This document shows, one piece after another, positions 19,403 to 27,535 of a stretch of 64,000 nt of DNA. The first letter of the stretch is position 1; every line of letters begins with the position of its first letter. Source of the stretch: Helicobacter anseris. GTDB taxonomy: Bacteria; Campylobacterota; Campylobacteria; Campylobacterales; Helicobacteraceae. Under the pieces are notes generated by a model, which saw nothing but the letters and a program-made list of their open reading frames with translations, was not told the DNA's origin and did no database searches. Where the stretch lies: the NCBI RefSeq assembly GCF_003364335.1, contig NZ_NXLX01000001.1, positions 126,001 to 190,000 of the forward strand. The letters are read 5' to 3'. The translations under genes were made by a program, and so were the position numbers.

Positions 19403-20394
19403 TGGAAAAAATTTCCTTAGATACACGTATAAGCAATGTTGAGAAAATTAAATTTGAGGAGAGGGAAGAGAATGTTTTGCGTCCAAGTATATGGGAGGAT
19501 TATGTAGGTCAAGAACAGATAAAAAAAAATCTTGATGTATTTATTAGAGCAAGCAAAAAAAGAGGAGAGGCTTTAGATCATATCCTTTTTTTTGGGCCAC
19601 CAGGACTTGGAAAAACAACATTAAGTTACATTATTGCATCAAAAATGGAGACAAATATTAGGGTAACTGCTGCTCCACTGATTGAAAAATCAGGAGATTT
19701 AGCGGCAATAATGACAAATTTAAGTGAGGGGGATATTTTATTTATTGATGAGATTCATCGCTTATCTCCTGCAATTGAGGAGATCTTATATCCTGCTATG
19801 GAGGATTTTAGATTGGATATTATTATCGGATCTGGTCCTGCTGCTCAGACAATTAAAATTGATTTACCGCGTTTTACGCTTATTGGTGCTACGACACGCG
19901 CAGGGATGTTGAGTAATCCATTGAGAGATAGATTTGGTATGAATTTTAGAATGGAATTTTATACTAAAGAAGAGCTCGCATTGATTTTGCAAAAAGCAAT
20001 TTTAAAACTTGGTAAAAGAATCTCAAATGAAAGTGCATATGAAATAGCAAAGAGGTCAAGAGGGACGCCAAGAATTGCTTTGAGGTTACTAAAGCGTGTA
20101 AGAGATTTTTCTGAGATAAATGATGAAGAGGAGATAGGTATAGAGACAACAAAGTATGCACTCAATGAACTTGGAATCAATGATTTTGGTTTTGATACTC
20201 TAGATTTGAGATATTTTGAAGTTTTGAAAAATGCTAAGGGGAAGCCTATGGGGTTAAGCACTATCTCTGCTGCAATGAGTGAGGATGAAATGACAATCGA
20301 AGAAGCCATTGAACCATTTTTACTTGCAAATGGTTTTATAGAAAAGACTGCAAAGGGTAGAATACTTACACATAAATTTTTTAATTCCCTTTAA
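19402..20394 (+). CDS. ruvB: Holliday junction branch migration ATPase RuvB
   Basis: AAA+ motor that drives RuvA-bound Holliday junctions. The 330-aa product has Walker [12 protein letters not shown], Walker [12 protein letters not shown], the sensor [17 protein letters not shown] and a C-terminal winged helix ending [20 protein letters not shown] 19402 overlaps the panB TGA by one base. A run of nine A lies in the early coding region (19521-19529). It is the last gene of the long plus-strand run. Confidence 0.98.
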   Translation: MEKISLDTRISNVEKIKFEEREENVLRPSIWEDYVGQEQIKKNLDVFIRASKKRGEALDHILFFGPPGLGKTTLSYIIASKMETNIRVTAAPLIEKSGDLAAIMTNLSEGDILFIDEIHRLSPAIEEILYPAMEDFRLDIIIGSGPAAQTIKIDLPRFTLIGATTRAGMLSNPLRDRFGMNFRMEFYTKEELALILQKAILKLGKRISNESAYEIAKRSRGTPRIALRLLKRVRDFSEINDEEEIGIETTKYALNELGINDFGFDTLDLRYFEVLKNAKGKPMGLSTISAAMSEDEMTIEEAIEPFLLANGFIEKTAKGRILTHKFFNSL

Positions 20395-20430
20395 AACTAA
20401 TTTTGAGATAACTTTTTAGATACTTTTTAG

Positions 20431-20436
20431 TAGAAT
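20431..20436 (+). promoter_or_regulatory. Candidate -10 element for the NADH dehydrogenase gene
   Basis: TAGAAT, 29 nt before the ATG at 20465, in the 70-bp gap after ruvB; gives a short leader containing AGGAG. Confidence 0.4.
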
Positions 20437-20464
20437 CTTTTTGTCTTTAAAAAGGAGAAGAAGA

Positions 20465-21646
20465 ATGAAAAATGTTGTTGTGCTTGGTGCTGGTTATGGA
20501 AGTATTTCTTTTTTAAAAAAATTACACCCTAAGGTATTTGATTTTGCGAAAGTGACATTGATTAGTAAGTATGATTATCATTATATAAGCATATTGTTAC
20601 ATGAAGTTGTGGGAGGGATAAATAATGAGACTACTTTTTTAATAAGGGATATTATTCCTAATCAAGTTTGTTTTGTTAATGATGAGGTTGTTGAAATTAC
20701 ACAAGATAAAATTATTTGCAAAAATGAGCATTATGCGTATGACTATTTAGTGGTTGGACTTGGTTTTCAATCTGATGATTTTGGCATTCAAGGTGTTAAA
20801 GAGTTTAGTTTTCCTATAGAGGATTTTAAGAATGCATCTTTATTGAATCAAAAGATAGTGAGTCAAATTGATAGATACAAGCAAACAAAAGATGAAAGTG
20901 ATTTGCGATTTATTGTTTGTGGTGGGGGTTTTAGTGGAATTGAAACAATAGGGGCTTTGCTTGTGGGATTAAAGCAAATTTGTTTGCAAAAATCAGTAGA
21001 TTTTAATTTGGTGGAAATTGTATGTATAGAAGCAATGCTAGATATTTTGCCTATGTTTCCAAATGAACTTGTGAATAAAGCAAAAATATTTTTAAAAGAT
21101 TGCGGAGTTAAGCTTGCTACAGGATGTAAGATTTTAAGATGTGAAAATCGCAGGGTAGTTGTTCAAGAAAGTGAAAAAGAGAGAATCTTTGATGGAGGAT
21201 TGATTATTTGGACTGCTGGAGTGAAGGGGAATTTAGTAATTGAAAAATCAGAATTCTTTACATCTCATAGATCAAAAGTAGAAGTAGATTCTTATTTACA
21301 ACCCATTGCTCAAAAGAACCAAGACTTAATGAAAAATATTTATATTATTGGTGATTGCTGCATGTTAAAAGACCCTGATACAAATAGATTCTATCCCCCA
21401 ACAGGTCAGATTGCAATTAAACAAGGAGAGTATTTGGGAAAAGCATTTAGCAATAGAATTTTAGGTCTAGGAGTGGAAAAATTTACATATAAATCTCAAG
21501 GAACAGTGTGTTCTATAGGAGATAAATACGCGATAGGTCTAGTAGGAAAAAATAAAATTAGTGGTTTCTTTGCAATGAGACTAAAAAGGGTGATTGAGAA
21601 AAAGTGGTTATTTAAAATACTTGGGCTTAAAGGATTATTTAAATAA
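20465..21646 (+). CDS. NAD(P)/FAD-dependent oxidoreductase, type II NADH dehydrogenase-like
   Basis: A 393-aa flavoprotein resembling NDH-2, a peripheral membrane enzyme that passes electrons from NADH to quinone without pumping protons. Motifs: FAD site VVLGAGYGSISFLKKL, NADH site FIVCGGGFSGIETIG, the family segment IIWTAGVKGN and the second FAD motif IYIIGDCCM, followed by PPTGQIAIKQGEYL near the quinone site. ATG 20465 has AGGAG 7 nt upstream; the longer frame from TTG 20441 places the Shine-Dalgarno inside the gene. A sulfide-quinone reductase is less likely because the pattern is NDH-like. Single gene with its own promoter. Confidence 0.8.
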   Translation: MKNVVVLGAGYGSISFLKKLHPKVFDFAKVTLISKYDYHYISILLHEVVGGINNETTFLIRDIIPNQVCFVNDEVVEITQDKIICKNEHYAYDYLVVGLGFQSDDFGIQGVKEFSFPIEDFKNASLLNQKIVSQIDRYKQTKDESDLRFIVCGGGFSGIETIGALLVGLKQICLQKSVDFNLVEIVCIEAMLDILPMFPNELVNKAKIFLKDCGVKLATGCKILRCENRRVVVQESEKERIFDGGLIIWTAGVKGNLVIEKSEFFTSHRSKVEVDSYLQPIAQKNQDLMKNIYIIGDCCMLKDPDTNRFYPPTGQIAIKQGEYLGKAFSNRILGLGVEKFTYKSQGTVCSIGDKYAIGLVGKNKISGFFAMRLKRVIEKKWLFKILGLKGLFK

Positions 21647-21654
21647 TCCTTTAA
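21627..21654. terminator. 28-bp perfect palindrome, bidirectional terminator
   Basis: TTAAAGGATTATTTAAATAATCCTTTAA spans the last codons and stop of the NADH dehydrogenase gene and precedes the stop of the convergent SDR gene. Both strands give the same hairpin, so it can serve both genes. Confidence 0.6.
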
Positions 21655-21660
21655 AAGATT

Positions 21661-22455
21661 TTATTTGAAAGTTGTTCCACCATCAATAACAATTGTTTGT
21701 CCAGTGAGCCATCCACTTTGTGTTTTATCACATAAAAATAGAGCTGCACCAGCTAGATCTTCAGGAGAACCCATTCTTTTTAATGGGGATTGTTCTTCTA
21801 CTTTTGCCTTTACTTCATCGTAATCTGGGAAAGCTCTTAGTGCATCAGTATCGATAGGACCACCGCTTACTGCATTAACACGAATGCCAAATTCCCCAAG
21901 CTCAGTAGCAGCATATTTTACCATTGTTTCAACGGCATTTTTTGAATTGCCATGACCTGCATAATTTGGCATATAGACAAGATTTCCAGTTGAGCTAAGA
22001 GAAACTATTGCTCCACCACCTACTTCTTTCATCCTTTTTGCTGCTTCTTGTGCCCCAACCACAAAAGCTAAAACTGTTGCTGTATAAATATTATTTAATC
22101 CCTTTGGTTTTAATCTCATAAATGGAGCAAAGCCACCTACAACACTACGACCATAAATAATAGCATTGCTAACAAAAAAGTCTACCCTATCAAAATCTTT
22201 ATCGATTTGTTCAAAAAGGGTGGTGTATTGCTCTGGCTCTAAAACATTCAACGGGTAATAACAAGCTTTGATACCAAATTTTTTTATTACATCCTCGGCA
22301 ATTTTTTGCGCCTCTTCCTCATTTTTGTTGTAAGTGAAGGCAATATTAACACCACATTCTGCAAATCTATATAAAATAGCTTTTCCAATTCCTCTTGTAG
22401 CTCCACTAATTACAAGAGTTTTACCTTTCATATATTCCATTGTTGCATTCATCAT
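21661..22455 (-). CDS. Enoyl-ACP reductase-like SDR (FabL/FabI type)
   Basis: A 264-aa short-chain dehydrogenase with cofactor motif [11 protein letters not shown] (TGxxxGIG style). The active-site Tyr and Lys are spaced YX6K (YAGHGNSK) rather than the usual YX3K, the spacing typical of enoyl-ACP reductases of the FabI/FabL groups. Other family segments are SNAIIYGR and [20 protein letters not shown]. The likely reaction is NAD(P)H reduction of enoyl-ACP in fatty acid synthesis; H. pylori HP1014 at this position is labelled a hydroxysteroid dehydrogenase. ATGA overlap with dapA makes it the last gene of the pyrD-M16-dapA operon. Confidence 0.75.
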   Translation of the reverse strand: MMNATMEYMKGKTLVISGATRGIGKAILYRFAECGVNIAFTYNKNEEEAQKIAEDVIKKFGIKACYYPLNVLEPEQYTTLFEQIDKDFDRVDFFVSNAIIYGRSVVGGFAPFMRLKPKGLNNIYTATVLAFVVGAQEAAKRMKEVGGGAIVSLSSTGNLVYMPNYAGHGNSKNAVETMVKYAATELGEFGIRVNAVSGGPIDTDALRAFPDYDEVKAKVEEQSPLKRMGSPEDLAGAALFLCDKTQSGWLTGQTIVIDGGTTFK

Positions 22456-23333
22456 TTTAACACCTCATAGTTTTGTAAAGTATTTTCAATTAACCTCATA
22501 TTCTCCCTGCTAGGTTGGAGAAGTGGTAATCGATACTCTAGGGTATCCAATAGACCAGCGATAAACATTGCTGCTTTTATTGGTATTGGATTGCTTTCGC
22601 AAAATAAAACTCTATTTATATCATAAAGTTCATTATTTATTGCTTTAGATTCTGTTAATTTTCCATAAAGAGCATATTCTGTAAGTTTTGAAATTTTATC
22701 TGGAAGTAAGTTTCCAGTGACTGATATTACTCCTTTTCCGCCATTAGCAAGTATAGGATAGTTGATTGCATCATCTCCGCTAAATATCAAAAGATCTTGA
22801 GCGTGGGTATTGAGTTCGACGATAGTATCCATATGTCCATTAGCTTCTTTGATAGCAAAAATATTTTCAATATCTTTAAAAAGCCTAATTGCAGTTTGTG
22901 GTTCTATATTTACACCAGTTCTTCCTGGAACATTGTAGAGCATCAATGGAATTTCTACAGAATTTGCCACAGCTTTGTAATGTTGATATAGCCCTTCTTG
23001 CGTAGGCTTATTGTAATAAGGGCTAACACACAATATGGCATCAGCACCACATTTTTGGGCAAATTGTGCAAGCTCTATTGCTTCTTGAGTGCAGTTGCTT
23101 CCAGCACCAGCTAGCACTTTAACCCCCTTATTTTTACAGGTGCAAACAGCAATTTCAATACATTGCATATGTTCTTTATGACTAAGGGTTGCAGATTCTC
23201 CTGTAGTTCCTACAGGAACACAGGCTTGCATCCCGTATTTTATCTGTCTTTCTATCAATCTAATGTAAGTTTGTTCATCAATTTTATTATTTTTAAAAGG
23301 GGTGATTAGAGCACTCATAGCACCAGAAAGCAT
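22452..23333 (-). CDS. dapA: 4-hydroxy-tetrahydrodipicolinate synthase
   Basis: Condenses pyruvate with aspartate semialdehyde, the branch point to diaminopimelate and lysine. The 293-aa product has the Schiff-base Lys in IFAIKEANG, the catalytic Tyr in YNVPGRTG, the GTTGES loop and [25 protein letters not shown]. It supplies meso-DAP for peptidoglycan. The ATG shares one base with the stop of the M16 peptidase gene, and its end overlaps the SDR start, so translation is coupled throughout. Confidence 0.97.
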   Translation of the reverse strand: MLSGAMSALITPFKNNKIDEQTYIRLIERQIKYGMQACVPVGTTGESATLSHKEHMQCIEIAVCTCKNKGVKVLAGAGSNCTQEAIELAQFAQKCGADAILCVSPYYNKPTQEGLYQHYKAVANSVEIPLMLYNVPGRTGVNIEPQTAIRLFKDIENIFAIKEANGHMDTIVELNTHAQDLLIFSGDDAINYPILANGGKGVISVTGNLLPDKISKLTEYALYGKLTESKAINNELYDINRVLFCESNPIPIKAAMFIAGLLDTLEYRLPLLQPSRENMRLIENTLQNYEVLK

Positions 23334-24640
23334 TATTTCTCCTTGCTTGGTTTTAAAATTAAACTTGTTGATTGATCTAAAATAAGATATTTGTTTGCAA
23401 CATCAACAAGATCTTTTATTGTAAGTTTTGCGAAGTCTTCTTCATAGTTTAATAGTGGTTTAATATTGCCTCTAGCAAAATAGCTACCAAATAAGTCCGC
23501 AACACTTGATGCATCTTCAAGGCTATAAATAAAGTCTGCTTTAGTATTGATTTTTAATTTATCTAATTCCTCTTGAGAGATGTCCCCAGATTGAATTTTT
23601 TTAATAATTTTTAAAATTTCTTTTTTAATATCTTCTGCTTGTATATTTTCATTTGCAGAAGCAATAAACATAAATACACCTTCATCAATTAGATCCATAT
23701 TGTATCCATAAATTTGGTTAGACATTCTTTTGGAATCCACAAGTTCCTTATAAAGCAGGCTACTTTTTCCATTGCTCAGAAGGCTTGATAATGCACTGAG
23801 TGCTACTTGATCTTTAGAATCAAAACTTGGTATTTTGAAACCAAAGGCAAGCCATTGTAATTGCGTATCTCTATAAATAACAACTTCTCTTGGTCCATCT
23901 TGTTTTGGTTCTTTTGTAAAAACTATAGGGATGGGTGCTGTATTTTTGATGTTATTAAAATATTGAGTAGCTTTTTTGAAAACTTCTTGAGGGGAAATAT
24001 CCCCAGCAACAATAATAATTGCATTATTTGGTTGGTAAAAAGTAGAATGAAAATTTCTAATATCTTGGATATTCCAATTTAATATATCATCCATAAAACC
24101 AATAGGAGTCCAATGATAGGGATGGTAGATAAAAGCAGTGTTAAAGAATCTAAAATAAAGATAACCAACAGGATTATTATCTGTTCTCCATCTTCTTTCT
24201 TCAGCTACTACATCTCGTTCTGGTAAAAATTCATCTTCTTTAAGGGCTAGATTTTGCATAAGTTCTGCAAATAAATCAAGAGATTGATCGAGATTTTGAG
24301 CACTTGATTTGATAAAATAGTGGGTGTAGTCAAAACCTGTGGAAGCATTGGTAATGCCACCAAATCTTTTTACAATTTCATCAAATTCTCCAGCCTTAAG
24401 ATTCTTAGTGGATTTAAAATTTAGATGTTCAAGCATATGTGCAATGCCACTTTTTCCCATAAATTCATTTCTTGAACCAACCTTATAAAAAACACTTGTT
24501 TGAATCACACCACTTTTGTTGTTGATGGGTATGACAACAACTTCTAATCCATTGTCTAATTTAATACTTTCATATTTTGGTAAGCTGCTAGCAAAATGAA
24601 CACTCATAATCACTCCTAAAAGAAATAAAAACTTCTTCAT
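23333..24640 (-). CDS. M16 family zinc peptidase, periplasmic
   Basis: A 435-aa pitrilysin-like metallopeptidase. It has a signal peptide ([16 protein letters not shown]), the inverted zinc motif HMLEHLNF (HxxEH) near residue 68 and the downstream Glu region ([17 protein letters not shown]), so the first M16 domain is catalytic. The second half is the non-catalytic M16_C domain. The natural substrate is unknown; related proteins process short peptides in the periplasm. ATGA overlap with pyrD. The order pyrD-M16-dapA-SDR is recalled from both H. pylori (HP1011-HP1014) and C. jejuni (Cj0804-Cj0807). Confidence 0.9.
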   Translation of the reverse strand: MKKFLFLLGVIMSVHFASSLPKYESIKLDNGLEVVVIPINNKSGVIQTSVFYKVGSRNEFMGKSGIAHMLEHLNFKSTKNLKAGEFDEIVKRFGGITNASTGFDYTHYFIKSSAQNLDQSLDLFAELMQNLALKEDEFLPERDVVAEERRWRTDNNPVGYLYFRFFNTAFIYHPYHWTPIGFMDDILNWNIQDIRNFHSTFYQPNNAIIIVAGDISPQEVFKKATQYFNNIKNTAPIPIVFTKEPKQDGPREVVIYRDTQLQWLAFGFKIPSFDSKDQVALSALSSLLSNGKSSLLYKELVDSKRMSNQIYGYNMDLIDEGVFMFIASANENIQAEDIKKEILKIIKKIQSGDISQEELDKLKINTKADFIYSLEDASSVADLFGSYFARGNIKPLLNYEEDFAKLTIKDLVDVANKYLILDQSTSLILKPSKEK

Positions 24641-25686
24641 AAATCAATTCCTATGATTTCTGAAATATTTTCAAAACCATCATTTTTTATCATTTGTGCA
24701 AGATTTTGATTTATATTTTTGCAAATACTAGGACCTTCAAAAATAAAAGAAGTATAAAGTTGGATAAGTGAAGCACCGTGTCTTAGTCTTTTGTATGCTT
24801 CAGTTGCATCTGAAATACCTCCAACGCTAATGAGGGTTGTTTTTTTAAAAAAGGCTTTGGCTAGGACCTTAAAAACTTCAAAACTTTTTTCTTGTAATGC
24901 CTTGCCACTAATTCCTCCAATATTTTTTGGTGATTGGACAAGTGAATAATCAATCGTAGTATTGGTAGCAATAATTCCACTTGCATTTTTATCTATAGCT
25001 TTTTGACAAACTTCTAGCATAGAATCTAGATTCATATCAGGAGATATTTTTAAAAAGATAGGTTTATGAGTTTTTTCTCTAGCCATACTAAAGAGCTCAT
25101 CTACAAAAGTTGTATTTTGCAAATCCCTTAAATTTGGAGTATTGGGAGAGGAAAGATTAAAAACAAAGTAATCACCCAAATTAACAAAGACTTCTAATAC
25201 ATCTTGATAGTCTTTTAGAGCGTCTTTTTGTTCTATCTCTTTATTTTTTCCAAGATTGATACCAAGGGGAATGCTAAAAGGATAAAGTTTTTTTAGTCGT
25301 GATGAGATAACTTGAGAGCCTTCATTGTTAAATCCCATTGCATTTTGGATACTTTCCTCTTGAATATGTCTAAATAATCGAGGCTTAGGATTGCCATTTT
25401 GAGGTTTTTTTGTAATTGTTCCTAGTTCTAGATAGCCAAAACCAAGTGTAGTTAATCCTTCAATCATTGTGCAATTTTTATCAAATCCAGCACCTATGCC
25501 AATTGGATTGTAAAAATCCAAACCACAAATTTTGTTTGAAAGCATAGAATCTTGGTAGTAGAAATTTTTTGCCATTAAATCTTGAATAATAGGTTGATTT
25601 GCAATATATCTTAGAAAAAATTCAACAAGACTATGTGCCTTCTCTGGGTCTATTTGAAACAAAACTTTGCGAATCTTTTTATACAT
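24637..25686 (-). CDS. pyrD: Dihydroorotate dehydrogenase (quinone), class 2
   Basis: Membrane-associated FMN enzyme that oxidises dihydroorotate to orotate in pyrimidine synthesis, passing electrons to quinone. The 349-aa product has the N-terminal amphipathic extension of class 2 enzymes (KIRKVLFQIDPEKAHSLVEFFL), PIGIGAGFDKNC, the catalytic Ser region NLSSPNTPNLRDLQ, KISPDMN and ATNTTIDYS, and the FMN-phosphate loop ISVGGISDATEAYKRLRHGASLIQLYTSF. ATG 25686 is preferred to the GTG one codon upstream. Confidence 0.97.
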   Translation of the reverse strand: MYKKIRKVLFQIDPEKAHSLVEFFLRYIANQPIIQDLMAKNFYYQDSMLSNKICGLDFYNPIGIGAGFDKNCTMIEGLTTLGFGYLELGTITKKPQNGNPKPRLFRHIQEESIQNAMGFNNEGSQVISSRLKKLYPFSIPLGINLGKNKEIEQKDALKDYQDVLEVFVNLGDYFVFNLSSPNTPNLRDLQNTTFVDELFSMAREKTHKPIFLKISPDMNLDSMLEVCQKAIDKNASGIIATNTTIDYSLVQSPKNIGGISGKALQEKSFEVFKVLAKAFFKKTTLISVGGISDATEAYKRLRHGASLIQLYTSFIFEGPSICKNINQNLAQMIKNDGFENISEIIGIDL

Positions 25687-25739
25687 CACAATTCCTTTTT
25701 AGAATCAAATTTAAGTATTTTAATTTTACTTAAAAAAGC

Positions 25740-26261
25740 CTAATTCTTATAACTTTTTGCAAGCTCTATATAATGTTGTGCAGAAAGTTTTATAGAAAGT
25801 ATTTCTTCTTCACTAAGTTGTCGGATAACTTTTGCTGGATTTCCCATAATAAGGGAATTTTTTGGGAAAACTTTATTTTTTGTAATAAGGGAATTAGCCC
25901 CAATGATACAATTTTCTTCTATGATGGCATTATCCATAACAATGCTTCCCATACCGATTAAAACATTATCATAAATTTTACAAGCATGGATAATACAATT
26001 GTGTCCTATGGTGACATTTTTTCCAATGCTAACATTTCCATTTTGCGGATGATAATCCACGTGTATTGTGCAAAGATCTTGTATATTGCTTCCTTCATCA
26101 ATAAAAATTTTATTAACATCACCCCTTAAGACACTTCCAAACCAAATGCTGCAATTTTTTTGTATTTGCACATCGCCAATAAGACAGGTATTTTCAAATA
26201 AAAAAGCCTCTGGATGTATTTTTGGATTTTTATTTTGATGAGATTTTAATACTGGTTCCAT
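25740..26261 (-). CDS. Gamma-carbonic anhydrase family hexapeptide-repeat protein
   Basis: A 173-aa left-handed beta-helix protein of the YrdA/PaaY/gamma-CA group. Hexapeptide repeats run through most of the sequence (CSIWFGSVLRGDVNKIFIDEG). The three zinc-ligand histidines appear conserved: IHVDYHP (the first) and IGHNCIIHACKI (the other two). It may hydrate CO2, bind a metal or act as an acyltransferase; activity varies within this group. ATG 26261 lies 16 bp inside the DUF411 gene. Cytoplasmic. Confidence 0.82.
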   Translation of the reverse strand: MEPVLKSHQNKNPKIHPEAFLFENTCLIGDVQIQKNCSIWFGSVLRGDVNKIFIDEGSNIQDLCTIHVDYHPQNGNVSIGKNVTIGHNCIIHACKIYDNVLIGMGSIVMDNAIIEENCIIGANSLITKNKVFPKNSLIMGNPAKVIRQLSEEEILSIKLSAQHYIELAKSYKN

Positions 26262-26671
26262 ATAATTGTCTCTCCATTTTCTTTTAATGCCAATACTTTA
26301 AAAGATTCTTTGAAGTTTCCTTGCTCCATCCCAGGACTTCCTATAGGCATACCAGCAACAATCAATCCTAAAATATCCTTAGGTTTTTCTGATAAAAGTT
26401 TTTGAATATCTTCTGCTGGTACATGTCCCTCTATAAAATATCTATCAACAATAGCGGTATGACAGCTTTGTAGATTTTCAGGGATATTAAAATGTATTTT
26501 GAGTTTGTAGAAATCTGGTGTTTTGACATCTTTTGTTTTAAATCCATTTTCTTGAAGATGTTTGCTCCAGTATTCACAACATCCACAGCTTGGACTTTCA
26601 TAAACGATGACTTGAGGATTGGCAAAAACAAAAGATAAAAGAGAATAAAGAATGAAGAGTATTTTTTTCAT
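26246..26671 (-). CDS. DUF411 domain protein, putative metal-binding periplasmic protein
   Basis: A 141-aa exported protein with signal peptide (ILFILYSLLSFVFANP) and the DUF411 signatures: YESPSCGCCEYWSKHL with the Cys-x-Cys-Cys cluster, LQSCHTAIVDRYFIEGHVPAEDI, and VAGMPIGSPGME. Family members are often linked with copper or other metal resistance, but the function is not established. ATG 26671 is chosen because AAAGG lies 7 nt upstream and a signal peptide follows; a TTG 33 nt earlier is not credible. It overlaps the gamma-CA gene by 16 bp. Confidence 0.83.
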   Translation of the reverse strand: MKKILFILYSLLSFVFANPQVIVYESPSCGCCEYWSKHLQENGFKTKDVKTPDFYKLKIHFNIPENLQSCHTAIVDRYFIEGHVPAEDIQKLLSEKPKDILGLIVAGMPIGSPGMEQGNFKESFKVLALKENGETIIWNQY

Positions 26672-26775
26672 AAAAAACCTTTGAGATTGGGTTGGATTTA
26701 TCAAACTTTAACATAAAAAGATTTATACTTATGTAACTAAAATATATATCTAAAGATGATAGTTGATTCTGGAGC

Positions 26776-27525
26776 TTGAAATTGAGATTAGCAAGGTTTA
26801 TAATTTTCGTATTGTTTTGTAGTTGCATTTTTGCGTTTGCAGCAAATCCTACTATTCCAACAGTAAATTTATCATTGACTGCACCAGATACACCAAAACA
26901 ACTCGTTACTACTTTAAATGTTGTTTTGGTATTAACGCTTCTAGTATTGGCTCCATCTTTGGTGTTAGTGATGACTAGTTTTACGCGTTTGATTATTGTT
27001 TTTGCATTTTTAAGAACTGCTTTGGGGACTCAGCAGTCTCCTCCTACGCAAATTTTGGTTTCTCTTGCATTGGTATTGACTTTTTTTATTATGGAGCCTG
27101 CAATGAAGGAATCTTATAATCAGGCAATCAAGCCTTACATGGATAATAAGATTTCTTATGAAGCTGCTTTTGATAAGGGGATACAGCCTTTTAAGGATTT
27201 TATGTTAAATAACACAAGAGAGAAAGACTTGGCTTTATTTTTTAGAATACGTGATTTGCCTAACCCCCAAACAACACAAGATGTTCCTTTGAGTGTTTTA
27301 ATACCAGCTTTTATGATTAGTGAGTTAAAGACAGCATTTCAGATAGGATTTTTGTTGTATTTGCCTTTTTTAGTAATTGATATGGTTGTGAGTTCAATTT
27401 TGATGGCTATGGGGATGATGATGTTGCCACCAGTAATGATTTCTTTACCTTTTAAAATATTGATTTTTGTTTTAGTAGATGGGTTTAATTTACTGATAGG
27501 TAATCTTGTTGCAAGTTTTAGGTGA
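26776..27525 (+). CDS. fliP: Flagellar type III export protein FliP
   Basis: Core membrane subunit of the flagellar export gate (FliP5-FliQ4-FliR1). The 249-aa product has a cleavable signal peptide, then conserved segments: MTSFTRLIIVFAFLRTALGTQQSPPTQILVSL, FFIMEPAM and the C-terminal signature VLIPAFMISELKTAFQIGF followed by VSSILMAMGMMMLPPVMISLP. The start is TTG 26776 with GGAG upstream. It is followed by ppk after 10 bp; it lies apart from other export genes, as in H. pylori. Confidence 0.97.
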   Translation: MKLRLARFIIFVLFCSCIFAFAANPTIPTVNLSLTAPDTPKQLVTTLNVVLVLTLLVLAPSLVLVMTSFTRLIIVFAFLRTALGTQQSPPTQILVSLALVLTFFIMEPAMKESYNQAIKPYMDNKISYEAAFDKGIQPFKDFMLNNTREKDLALFFRIRDLPNPQTTQDVPLSVLIPAFMISELKTAFQIGFLLYLPFLVIDMVVSSILMAMGMMMLPPVMISLPFKILIFVLVDGFNLLIGNLVASFR

Positions 27526-27535
27526 TATTTAAATT

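Noticed and set aside
19521-19529. Run of nine A in ruvB as a phase-variation tract
   Set aside because: RuvB is a housekeeping recombination gene and A/T runs of this length are common in such an AT-rich genome; no G/C tract typical of Helicobacter phase variation was found.
19959-20309. Minus-strand ORF of 116 aa opposite ruvB
   Set aside because: Antisense shadow within the conserved ruvB gene; Ser/Leu-rich with no family resemblance.
20441-20464. Longer NDH-2 start at TTG 20441
   Set aside because: It would put the AGGAG ribosome site inside the gene and add a basic stretch (LKRRRR) before the FAD motif.
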